Assembly (NCBI GenBank): GCA_007922305.1
Contig: ML677365.1
Location: 18,667,241-18,731,240, forward strand
Direction: 5' to 3'
From: Dermatemys mawii
Taxonomy: Eukaryota > Chordata > Testudines > Dermatemydidae
DNA: 64,000 bases
Part shown: positions 53,952 through 64,000 of the stretch, one piece after another
Position numbering within the stretch: the first letter of the stretch is position 1
Layout of the letters: every line of letters begins with the position of its first letter
The notes under the pieces: generated by a model
The model's database searches: none
The model's input: the letters and a program-made list of their open reading frames with translations, nothing else
What the model was told of the DNA's origin: nothing
Program-made: the position numbers and the translations under genes

Positions 53952-55629
53952 GTCTAAGACCATCTCTGATCTGGTTGAGACAGTTGATGGCCGCTTCTGG
54001 TCCTGTCAATCAAGAAATTCCAGTTCTGGAAGCAGAAATTGAGGAACATCATGAATTCTTTCAGTTCAGCCTAATTTTAGGATTAGCCCCACACTCTCCT
54101 AGAATACGTCGAATCCCTAGCTGGCCAAGCATGACCCAAGTATCACCTGGCAATGGTACATAGTGAAATTTAGCTCAGAATACTGCCAAACCAATTACTT
54201 TTTGGCTCCCAGACCAGGGTTCCTGGGATTCCCTGCCAGGTACCACATCTGGGTTTTGCCCGGAAGTTTTAACCTCTGATACCAAACCCTCAGCTGAAGC
54301 TACACCGAGAGACTGACTCTTTCATCATTACGAGCATATTTGTCCCCCCGCAGCAAAACCCTTGTCTGGAAGCTTTTTGTCAATGCCACATTTCAGCCAG
54401 GTAAAAGCCAAACATGTCAATCATTCTTGTGGCCAAAACTGCGGTCTGATGTTCAGGCTTATGTCAGATCATGTGACACCTGCACCCATATAAAGTGACC
54501 TTAAACTAAATCCTTCAGTATGCTAATATGTGCTGAGACCTCTGCAAGGCCCTCAGCTCAGATCACCACAAGCTTCATTGTCTAACTCCCTAAATCCAAG
54601 GGTTGCTCTATCATCTTGACAGTGATGGACCAGCTTACAAAAATGGCACTTTTTATCCCCTGCACATAACTCACCCTACTGAGGACACCACCTTCTTCCT
54701 CATCTTCCATGATTTCTGCATCCACAGCCTCTCAGACCACACTACTCCAAACAGGGGACCCCAGTTTGTGTCATGCTTTAGAAGGAGGTGTTGCACTTAT
54801 TAGAAGAGTGTCTTCATACAGTTACTGAACTACCTATTATCCACGAACATGGGCAACCAGAAAGGATGAACCAAGTAGTAGAACACTAACTAGGGTGCTT
54901 CACAAATTTCCACCAAGATGACAGATTCCATGTGTGGAATTTGCATATAATAATGAGGACCACATCTCTTATTGAACTCATTTTTTGTCTATCTATGATT
55001 TTCACCTGTTTTCATCCTCCACTGCACCCTCTGTTCCTGTAGCAGTGGACCTGGTATACCACAAACGCAATGGGAGCTAAAGTGATATATTGATGTAGCC
55101 AAGACAACGCAAGCATTATGCTAACTGCCACCAACAGCAAAGTCCCACTTTTTTGCTGTGGGACCGAAAGTGGAGCTATTGGTCAAACACCTCAAGATAG
55201 GCTGACCCTTCTGCAAACTAGACCACCAGTACATGGGTCCTTACCAAATCTGCAGACAAATCAATCCATTAACTTTCAAACTCTGGCTTCCCTGATCCCA
55301 CAAGCTGCATTCAGTATTTATGCTTTCCTCCTGAAATTGTTGTCTGACAATTCCTTCCCTAACAAAACACAACCCTACCCCCATCCGCTCACCTCCAGTT
55401 CAGATTCAAGGGCAAGAAAAAGTATTTTGTCCACAAGATTATAGATTCCCAGATATGATGAAGGAAACTGTGGTACCTCCATTGATTGGGAAGAGGTCGA
55501 GGAACAGACCTGGGAATCAGCTCACCTTGTACATACCCTGAAAAGGTCAGTGCCTTCCACAGGGCACACCCAGCTGAACCCAGACCTCTGACAAGGGCGC
55601 TGCAAGGGTGGATGGGGAGAGAAACCCTG

Positions 55630-55910
55630 GTGTAATGGGGTCCACCCACCATTATGGCACTTCCTTGTGGCTCCATCTGAGAATGATGTCCTTGCAGGTG
55701 TGACACCTCCCTTTCAACAACTGTTTGCACTGCATCTCCCTACCACTTACTCTCCAGGATTCACAGTGCTGCTTCTTTGTGACTCAGTCCTCCATCCAGG
55801 TCACTGTATATTCCTCCCCTTCTGGGGTATCAAAGTGCCACTAGATCAACATGCCATTCCAGACGGTCTTCTGCTCCAAGGTCAGGTCTTGTGCCACTTA
55901 CATTGATGTA
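55630..55910 (+). mobile_element. Probable Ty3/gypsy 3' LTR fragment
   Basis: tgtaatggggtccacccacc immediately follows a purine-rich tract and continues as a turtle-typical LTR-like region (gcaggtgtgacacctccctt, ggattcacagtgctgcttc). No intact 5' partner was found. Confidence 0.5.
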
Positions 55911-56230
55911 AACCAGGCAGTAATTCCAGTGAAGTCAATTGAAGAAAAAATAGTATAAAACTGATGTATGAGGAGAATGAGTCTCCCCTGTCTGTTGGCA
56001 ATTGATGCCATGCTTTCCTGAAATCAAGCTTTTAAAGTGAGTGACTAGTCAATAGCTGGGTAACTGATTGACAGAACCAGTAGATGCAAGTATTATTGGA
56101 ACTTTTGATTCAACTTTTCAAGGGAAACACTATACAGAATGGCTCTGGGAGTTATGGAACATTAGCATTGCTACTAACACTGCGGTTAGTATTAGAGAGG
56201 CTAGGAGAAAATACGTTCCAGGTATACAAC

Positions 56231-56451
56231 AAGGTCCAGTGGCACCATAAAAATTGCCATATTTATTTGGGCATAAGCTTTTATGAGTAAAAAACCCCAC
56301 TTCTTCATGCACTTAAAGACTAACAGATATCTGAAGAAGTGGGATATTTTCCCACGAAAGTTTATGCCCAAATAAATTTGTTAGACTTTAAGGTGCTATC
56401 AGACTCCTCGTGGTTTTTGTGGATAAAGACTAACATGGCTACCCCTCTGTA
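56231..56451. repeat. Foldback interspersed repeat, copy 3
   Basis: Two inverted arms (tttatttgggcataagctttt / gtttatgcccaaataaa; ccccacttcttcatg / gaagaagtggg) then agactaacatggctacccct ctg. The longest of three family copies in the window. Confidence 0.75.
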
Positions 56452-56675
56452 ATTGGTTCCAGGTATGGTGACCAAAAAATTGCAAATTGCTTTCTTGAGT
56501 TCTCAGGAGTAAAAAAAAACACATTTGGATTTAAGGCTGCAATAGCATTCTCAGTTTTTCCACCTTGTGTGATTGTTTTTTGAATGGATAAGAGCCAAGA
56601 TTTTTCCAAAGTGGCTGCTGAATTTGGATGCTTCAAATTTTTGTTGCCCAACTTCAGACAAACTAAAGTAGTGTG

Positions 56676-56800
56676 ACCAGATGTCGCAATTTTATAGGGA
56701 CAGTCCTGATTTATGGGTCTTTTTCTTATAGGCTCCTATTAAGCCCCCTCCCCCCCTCCCAATTTTTCACATTTGCTGTCTGGTTACTCTAAAGTAAAGA
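56676..56800 (+). mobile_element. Small interspersed repeat, copy 2 of the 30112 family
   Basis: gtgaccagatgtcgcaatt ttatagggacagtcctg, ttttcttataggctcc, ccccctccc, ttttcacatttgctgtctgg. Flanking 56810-57160 shows nothing further. Confidence 0.65.
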
Positions 56801-57164
56801 GGCCTGATTTTTCAGAATGTGGGGCCCCAACACATCCTGAAATTCAAAAATTTGGGCAAAGTTGGACCTACAAAAATGCAGGCATCCCAAATCATTAATA
56901 TCTTTTGGAATATTTTGGTCACCAAATCTATTGTTCGCTATGTGATCACGTAACTCAGATAATACAGAAACGAGCATGGTATAAAGACTTAGATAAATAG
57001 AAATTGGCAGTCCACCACATGCTGGGTATTGGGACAGTATTCGTATTCTTGAAAATTTCAGCTGTAACTTTTCAATTAGTATTGATAGCATGTTAATAAA
57101 CACTTCCCTTAAGAAAAGTCTATATATGATTGCCACTTGGTATATGATATAGTCTATATGATTG

Positions 57165-57352
57165 CCGCTAGGGCACTGGAATGGGACTCAGGGAACTGGG
57201 TTCTAGTCCTGGCTCCATCACCAGACTGCTTGGTGACCTTGGGCAGGTGACTTCCTCTCTGTGCTTCAGTTTCTCCATCATTAAAATGAGAATAGTGGTA
57301 CTGACCTCTGTAAAAGTGCTTTAAAATCTGCTGTTGAAAAGTGCTATATTAG
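57165..57352 (+). mobile_element. MIR-type SINE
   Basis: cactggaatgggactcaggg aactgggttctagtcctggct, then ttggtgaccttgggcaggtg acttcctctctgtgcttcag tttctccatc and aaaatgagaatagtggtac is the MIR core in the sense direction. Ancient amniote SINE. Confidence 0.85.
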
Positions 57353-57359
57353 AGGTAGG

Positions 57360-58970
57360 TGGTGTTGATAATATTAATGATTGCAAGATAATTAAGATTA
57401 CATCAGGGGTTTTATTTTAAGTACCCATTTTCACATCCAAATCTCCCTTTAACTTCAGCCCAGAGGTAAGGGGTGAGGGGTGTTTTAAAATTTGAAGAAA
57501 ATCCCATTAGCCATTCTTGGGTCTTTGGAAAGTTGGCAAGAATCAGATACTCTTCCAGCATTTCATTTTTTCTCATTAATAACTTAAACAACTGGACAAA
57601 ATCTCTCCAAATCTGACATGCAATTAAGCCTTACTGAGGAGCAGGCCCCTAATTAGGTTTGGAGAGGGGGACTAAAACATCAAAAAGTTACATGGGATTG
57701 AAAAATCACTTCTAGTTCTGAGCATGCTGAGTTAACACCTGGTAATTTTAGCAGAGCCTAACAAAGCCCACTTCTTTTTTGTGTCATCAAAATATACCTA
57801 GATGGCATGACATGCCCAGGAGCTGCAGCTAAGTGAGTGGTTTTTAAAAAAATAAAGATCACCTAGTGCTAAGAATAGGCTAATATTCATTGGAAAACAA
57901 GCCCCTTTCACCAAAAAATGTCCCTAAGCAAAAATTTTCTTGGAAAATGTCTAACTTCCTGTCTAACTGCAATGAAGTGTGCAGTTTTAATTATGAGTAT
58001 TTTTTTTCTTTATTTTGGGGTTTTGTGTACCCTCTCTGCAATGAGGGGAACGTGCATGGCTTTGGGATGTAAAATGGAATCAAATACCAGCAATTAATTT
58101 AGAAATTAGACAGTCACACTTGTCACTACAGCAAGAGCTTTTAAATAAACTTGACAAATAAATAAACTTGACAAATGGAATCAAAAAATAAATCCCACCT
58201 CTATGTAACCTCTTACTGCCATTATCCCCTCTTCATCCTCTTTCTCCCTTCACCCTTCTAACCAATTAACTTCTGAAAATATTTTTTAAAGAGGTGGCAA
58301 CCGATTTTTTCATATTGGGTCAAATTTTCCCTTTAATTGCACCTTTGCAATCCTGCTGAGGTCACTGAGTTTACACAGGTGTAACTAAGGTAAAAATATT
58401 GCTTATTGTTCCCATGAAAAATAATGAATGAAGTATCTCAAGAACCAACACCACAATATCCGGATTAACCGTTTATGCAACCTGATTCCTGAAAGTAGAT
58501 TTGGGTGCAATAATGCCAATAGTGACACAAAATAACATGATCTGCTATAGGTTACCAGATTACCATGAATATGTTACCAAAATACCATGAACCTGGAAAT
58601 TCTGGATAACCCACATTTTATCACATCTATATGTTTCTTCCTCTTCTAGACCCTGATCCAACACCCAGTGAAGTCAAAGGAACGTAGCAGTGGATGAACT
58701 TCACAAGTTAGTTTCTTTAACTTAAAAATTTTATATATTGCATTGTAACTCTTACTATTTAGCCAGAGTACTTAAAAACAAGGAACATTTCCATCTTGTT
58801 TTGCATTGTCATATGTATTTTCACTTAAACTCAGATGGCTGGTTAAAGATGGCAAGAGTGTTGCATAAAAGTAGAGTATATGCAGTAATCTACTTCTAGA
58901 GGGCAGCAAATGACTACTTTTCAGCAACATGAGAAAATACAAAATTCAGCTAATGCATTGCTAGCAACCA
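57360..58970. other. Intergenic, no gene
   Basis: A 17-18-bp tandem aataaacttgacaaata lies near 58145-58175. Otherwise unremarkable. Confidence 0.4.
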
Positions 58971-58974
58971 AAGG

Positions 58975-59040
58975 GCCCAATCCAGCTCCCATTGTAGTCA
59001 GTGGGAATCTTCCCATTTTCTTCAATGGAAACAGGATCAG
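58975..59040. repeat. Palindromic small repeat fragment
   Basis: gggcccaatccagctcccat tgtagtcagtgggaatcttcc cattttcttcaatgg: the same cattgaagtcaatggg-type palindromic family as 43009 and 36720. Confidence 0.4.
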
Positions 59041-60139
59041 GCCTCTACTGCTTCCTTCTTCCCACACCCTCATTTGTGTTTTAAGGGAACAAGTGCTGTG
59101 TATCAAATACATTAGACCCCTATTATCAATCTTTTCCTTGTTGTTTGAATGGAGTGAAATGAGCTAGGGATACAAACATCATGTTTCCTATTAGCATTTT
59201 GAGGACACAATTCAGTTATAGAAAAGAGTTACATGACATAATTGTATTAGTATTTATCTAAATATCAGGTCAACAGTTTTCTTTTTTTATTTTGTTGCAG
59301 CTTTTAACGGAATCTGAATGACTTTTTCTTTCTTCCCACACATTGTGACTAAGGACCTGAGTAGGAGAAGTGGGGAGGGGTGCCCTCTCTAATGGAAATA
59401 AATGCAGATAACTTCATAAATAGGGTTTAATGCAAACAAAAGGAAGAGAGAAGATAAACGAAAGATCCACTTATAATACATTACATTTAATTTATATATA
59501 GGTATTTCTATAGCCCTATTCACTAAAACATCTGAATATCCACTGTTCTTAAAAATGTACTCGGTCTGTGAGCTTTTCACGGGCAAGTTTACAAAGATTT
59601 GTGGCGCTGAGAATGCAGATTTAGGGGTGACCCTGGTATCTTTGAACTCATTTCTAATGTAAATTAAAGTGCAAATTGTAGGAACTACACAACTCTTCAA
59701 TATCAGCCATCCACTAATGAGCCAATAAATGGTATCTACAGTAATATCAGTGGACAGTGCAGGTTCATTTTGATTGGAATAAGGTGACTCCATGTCAGGA
59801 TGCTGTGTATATAAAATTAAGAATATAAAATGGCTCAGAGTGACAAGAATCTTTCTTTTACACATACACACACACACAATATGCATGTGTTAAAGCTGCG
59901 GAGCTATGTGGACTACCTGCCCTGCTTACTGAACCATCTCACTAGCATTCTAATCCCCTAAGCAACTTCGAATAGCCCTCATTAATTTTTTTTAAGCAAC
60001 CTGTTAGAAAAAGATTTTCTCCTTAACTCCTCAAATGTGGAATTTCTTCTCAACATTACACCTGCCTGAGGTCCAGAATAGGCAAGATTCATGCCTAGAT
60101 CAGTAACAGCTTCACTATAGATACAGGTCTTGATTCTCA

Positions 60140-60438
60140 GGGTATGTTTACACTGGAGCTAGAGGATGCAATTTCCATCATGAATAGACATACCTATGCT
60201 CACTCTGATCAAGCTAGCATGCTAAAAATAGAAATGCAGTAGTGAGAGCATATGTGCAGGATGGGCTAACTGCCATAAGTACATGCCTGCGTGATTGTAC
60301 TCCAAGCAGCTATCCCTCCTGCTGCTTGTACTGCTGCAGGTATGCTTTGATTTTTAGCGTGAGCACTTGATCAGAGCTAGCATGGGTATGTCTATTCATG
60401 ATGCAAATTGCATCCTCTAGCTCCAGTGTATACATATC
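60140..60438. mobile_element. Small element with long (about 90-bp) terminal inverted repeats
   Basis: Arms 60140-60229 and 60350-60438 match almost completely (acactggagctagaggatgc aattt; catgaatagacatacc; tgatcaagctagcatg with opposite-strand partners). Unique-looking 120-bp core. No clear target duplication. Confidence 0.8.
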
Positions 60439-60439
60439 T

Positions 60440-61136
60440 TAAGTCATTCTATAGCTTTGCTTGGGACAGACTTTTAAACCATCTTTGTGCTTCCCATATT
60501 CTGGGGCTATGCAGGGAACATCTGGTCCCTGGTGTATGTTAGAGAAACTTCAGGGCTGCTCTATCATATACTTTTCTTCCCAAGGCCCCCTGTGAGCCTT
60601 GGGAAGCAGAAAATATCCATAGTGCATCCTGGTTATACCAAATCCCAATCTTCACTTTATGTTAGGGTCTAGGAGCAGTATATTCCTCTTATGTTAGCAT
60701 TACACCAGTTTGGGAGCCACATGGGGCATTCTTAAGGGGCTGTTTTTCCCAACTGCAACCAGAGTATCATAAAGATACTTTAGTGTCACCAAGAATCATG
60801 CCTTGAATGTCATAACTTTAAAGTTATCTCAGCCATACAGGGCTTAGAATTGGAGTTAGATTTCTCCCCTTGCCCACATTAGATCATTCAGCTCTGGAAT
60901 GTTCCAATATATAAAATCTTTGTGTATTGAAAAGGTATTTTAGATGTAAACAACATTTGGATGATCCATCCCCTGACAGCTAGTGATGAGCTGGGGAGGG
61001 GAAAAGGCTTCAGGACCAGACTGTATTTACATGAACACATCCCTCTGCTTAGGTATGAGCAGACAGAGCTGTATTGCCAAAATGATCAATTTTTGGTTGG
61101 TATTTTGCTCAGGGTCAGATGTGTTTAAATCATGGT
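60440..61136. other. Intergenic, no gene
   Basis: No recognised gene. A 189-codon frame from 60983 runs into copy B of the LTR-like repeat and is discounted. Confidence 0.4.
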
Positions 61137-61395
61137 TATGGCGTTTTTCGAAATTAATGCTATGTTCCTTTCCCCTTTTTATTCAATGTTTTCTTTATGA
61201 TATACAGACTCAGTGTTCTGAGTGGGGAAGTATTGCCTCTGAGAGGTGCCCAGGGGCGGTTTTTAATTTTCCCAGATTACTGGGTGGGGGGCTTATACCA
61301 GTTCTGTGTTATATTGTTAAGAGGGACTCCTGGATATTGAACCTGGCCCTTCTTGCTGCTGATTCCACCTGGCAGAAGGATTACATAAGTCATAT
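61137..61395 (+). repeat. LTR-like interspersed repeat, copy B
   Basis: See copy A at 52139. Shares gtattgcctctgagaggtgcc cagg, tttaattttcccagattactg ggtgggggg, ttatattgttaagaggga and gatattgaacc..gccct. Same orientation. Confidence 0.6.
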
Positions 61396-63420
61396 TTACA
61401 GGTTTTTCTATTACCCTTTAAACCTTGTGCAATTGGACTTGTCGGGACAATTCATCCCTGAACGCAAGATAATGACCAACAGGAGCAGGATGGCTTTTGC
61501 CTCCCTTATCCCGGGGATGTTGGGGACCAGTTGGTTCTCAAGTGTAGGCTAGAACAGCGATCTTACTTTCTCTCAGCAGTGCCCACTGCTTGCCCATTTC
61601 TCTGGTGAGTATCATTTGGGATGCAGTGGCTAGGATATTGCAAAGAAGGAGTCATTTCAGTCACACTTTCTGAGATAGCATTGAAAACATCTTAGCTCTC
61701 AATCTGTTCTCAGTGCTGCATTGGGGATTCTGTAGTGAAAAACCACTGTCAGCAATGGTTCACTGTCCTAATATAGATAAGGACAAAGAGTGACTTTGGC
61801 CCATAGTTTCAAATCTTCTTTTCATCGGGTAGTGAATAAAACATAGTGTAGAAAAAAATAAGCTTTTATTGTCTACATCTAAAATTTACAAAGTCCACAT
61901 AGAATAGTCTATATTACTTTTGTGTAAGAAAAAAATCACACTAAGGCATCCAGAAGAATCAAGGGGTGAAGTATGTAGAGTAGCTGTGATATCTTTGAGG
62001 TGTATTACCTAGGGAACTACTGTAAAAAGTTTGGTGTTCATAGGAAGAGGTTTACTTTCCTTATGCTCCAAGCTGTTGGTTTTATTTTTGATAAGTTTTA
62101 TATATTAGTGAAAATGATGAGGGGTGCAACGTTGTAGCTGTTGTATCTATTTGTTGGTCCTTTTCCCCAGAATGATAGTACATTTTTTATTTCTGTAACC
62201 TTGCACAAATGTTGCCGTACAGAGTATTGTAGTTTAGGCTATTGACTACACTATTACTTGGCTGACATAAGGTAATTTACAGCACTGGCCACAGAAGTGT
62301 TCCATAGTCCTGCAGCGGAATTGAGTATGATTGTGTGGCTTTCAACTTTAATTATACTTAATAGTTATTACAGGCACAGTAAAAATGCTTTGAATTTTCC
62401 TCACTTAAGAGTGGTTCTTTTCTGAAAAGTTATTTTAAAATGATAGCATCATACTCAGCAAAGAAATTCCCAGTGTTTATTGAATCATATCTAATTATTG
62501 TACTGACAAGAATAAGTTTTATTACCTTCTACTACAATTGGCAGTACAGAACCAATATAGCTTTCAAGGAATGATCTGGATTCTGTCTGGCTTGGAAATC
62601 ATCCACCAAATGTTAAGTTTCAAAAGGGGCTAGTAAAATATGGATTTTTTTCAAATAACCAATTCAAGGCTTGCCTATCACCCGTCCTCATTGTCCAAAT
62701 TCTCCACAGCCACATGCTTTCTCACTGTCCCCACCACCTAGTTCCCTCCCCAGAGTGCTCTTGCTCCAGCTCCTCTGTGCCCAAACCAAAAATTTTAGAT
62801 AGACTGTCTGTTGACTATTCTGCTGCATTCACAGTAAATATCCTCATAAAATACAAACACATCATATTATCACAGAGAGAGCTTGTAGCAAGCTGCATGA
62901 GTTTTCAAATCTTTACTGCCACAGGAGTACAAAAAATTTGGACTAGAAATGTCAATGATGGGGTGTTCACTGGGGCCAATGATGTTAGCAGATGTCCCAG
63001 GCATGTATAAAGTGGCTACATAGAAACCCTAACATTTTTTTCTTTATTGGTATGTGCATACTGTAATCTTTCCAGTTTGTACATCTATACATCCACATTT
63101 TTATAAATACATTCTCAGTGTGGGTCTGCCAAAGATTCAGTGGGTGCTATGCACTACCCTGAATAAAACTTGACAGATTGAGACCATTTTGACACATCAG
63201 TAGTTTGGTTTCTAGTTCTGAGCACAAAAAAACAACCTAGAAACTCTTTGAAAAATGGCTATTTGTGTGGGGTTATATTTCCACAAAACCTAGCTCAAAT
63301 GACCTCAAATTTAGGTCACTAACTCTATCCTGCACCCTCCTGAGGCACACCAAATTTGAAAAGAATCTGACTAAGCATATCTATTTTAGGGGAATTAAAA
63401 ATGTCAATCTCTAAAATGAA
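61396..63420. other. Intergenic, nothing recognised
   Basis: AT-rich; no supported feature. Confidence 0.35.
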
Positions 63421-63660
63421 GTCTCATAGACTTAAAGGTGAGAAGGGACCATCATTATCATCTGACCTCCTGCACATTGCAGGCCACAGAACTTCACCAA
63501 CCCACTCCTGTAATAAACCTCAAACCTCTGACTGAGTTACTGAAGTCCTCAAATCATGGTTTAAAGACTTCAGATTATAGACAATTCACCATTTACACTA
63601 TTTTAAACTTGCAAGTGACCTGTGTCCCATGCTGCAGAGGAAGTCCTGCTGTAACCTTAA
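63421..63660 (-). mobile_element. CR1 LINE 3'-end fragment, antisense
   Basis: tcatagacttaaaggtgaga agggaccatc, tctgacctcctgcacattgc aggccacagaact, tgtaataaacctcaaacctc and ctgaagtcctcaaatcatgg tttaaagacttcag match the conserved CR1 3' end. Nothing is recognised from 63660 to the window end. Confidence 0.85.
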
Positions 63661-64000
63661 GTATAGTTGCCACTATAATTTATCCTTCTAGGCATGCATC
63701 TCACTGTGCAAGCCTATCCCCTTCTATCCCAGGAGGCTTTTTCTATGGGAGAAGGCTGACTTTGTTTTCACTGCCTCACTCCTCTGAAACATCTCTCGAT
63801 CAGGCCAGTTTAATGTTTGCTGGAGGCTCCCTAGGAGACTAGTCAGTAGAGGCTGAGAGCAACTCCTTCTTGCTCCTTCTTCCTGGTGGTTAGCACAGCC
63901 ACTCTGTCAACAGCACTGCTGACTGTTGGAACTATGCTGGCCAGCTCTGGGCACGCTGATGAAGAGGATGTTGCAAACACCTTGCTGTCATACTTTTTGC

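Larger units (their letters stand above)
52720..55629 (+). pseudogene. Ty3/gypsy retrotransposon remnant (protease, integrase, chromodomain-like)
   Basis: Plus-strand decayed retrotransposon. Protease-like text flanking a DSGA-type motif lies at about 52795-52863 and continues past a hAT insertion at 53952. The reverse transcriptase is essentially absent (a deletion near 54200-54340). An integrase core follows (about 54340-55110), including an open 66-codon piece at 54603-54803 with its catalytic-neighbourhood blocks, then a chromodomain-like stretch near 55430-55560, and a purine-rich tract gatggggagagaaa before an LTR-like start at 55630. Frameshifts, stops and the deletion make it inactive. 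Assignment is to the chromovirus type by the chromodomain, which is itself broken. Confidence 0.7.

Noticed and set aside
60983..61552. 189-codon plus-strand frame
   Set aside because: It runs through an LTR-like repeat also present at 52.2 kb; no recognisable protein.
1..64000. tRNA, rRNA, CRISPR, operon or bacterial features
   Set aside because: None seen. Gene structure and repeats are those of an amniote nuclear genome.

Overview
This is a vertebrate nuclear window, most likely a reptile and probably a hard-shelled (cryptodire) turtle. The basis is intron-rich genes with CpG-island promoters, abundant CR1 LINE fragments, many small DNA-transposon derivatives (PIF/Harbinger-like with TTA/TAA duplications, hAT-like with 8-bp duplications), Tx1/L1-like and other LINE debris, a MIR-type SINE and decayed Ty3/gypsy and PIF transposase remnants. 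A crocodilian is not excluded. Species cannot be named from the sequence.

Two cellular genes are present, arranged tail to tail, the arrangement I recall from human 8q22.1. RBM12B (+) has a CpG-island promoter with NRF1-like motifs (about 1.86-2.9 kb), a small non-coding exon (5128-5173) and one coding exon (5920-8004; 694 aa, five RRMs). CIBAR1, formerly FAM92A, lies on the minus strand from a CpG-island promoter near 47.7 kb to its stop at 16606. I resolved all eight coding exons by hand. They join in frame to 291 codons, close to the human length of about 289 aa. No RNA gene, CRISPR array or operon was seen.

The rest is mobile-element debris. 0-1.5 kb holds a decayed PIF/Harbinger transposase. 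13.2-14.5 kb holds an antisense CR1 reverse-transcriptase piece and a hAT-like repeat. 18.2-21.9 kb is a nested pile: an L1/Tx1-like LINE split by a TTA-flanked element that itself contains a hAT-type element and another antisense LINE. 23.8-25.4 kb is antisense gag-like debris. 27-28.4 and 36.9-38.0 kb are sense CR1-like LINEs. 52.1-55.9 kb is a Ty3/gypsy remnant broken by a 1.08-kb hAT-like element that carries a further nested element.

The most unusual object lies inside CIBAR1 intron 4, at 31839-35716. It is a 3.9-kb DNA-transposon-like element with terminal inverted repeats of about 510 bp, candidate TTA target duplications and a decayed minus-strand gene whose fragments resemble an uncharacterised protein family I know from animal genomes. 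It has no familiar transposase. CIBAR1 intron 4 also begins with a sequence identical to the U12-type 5' splice-site consensus.
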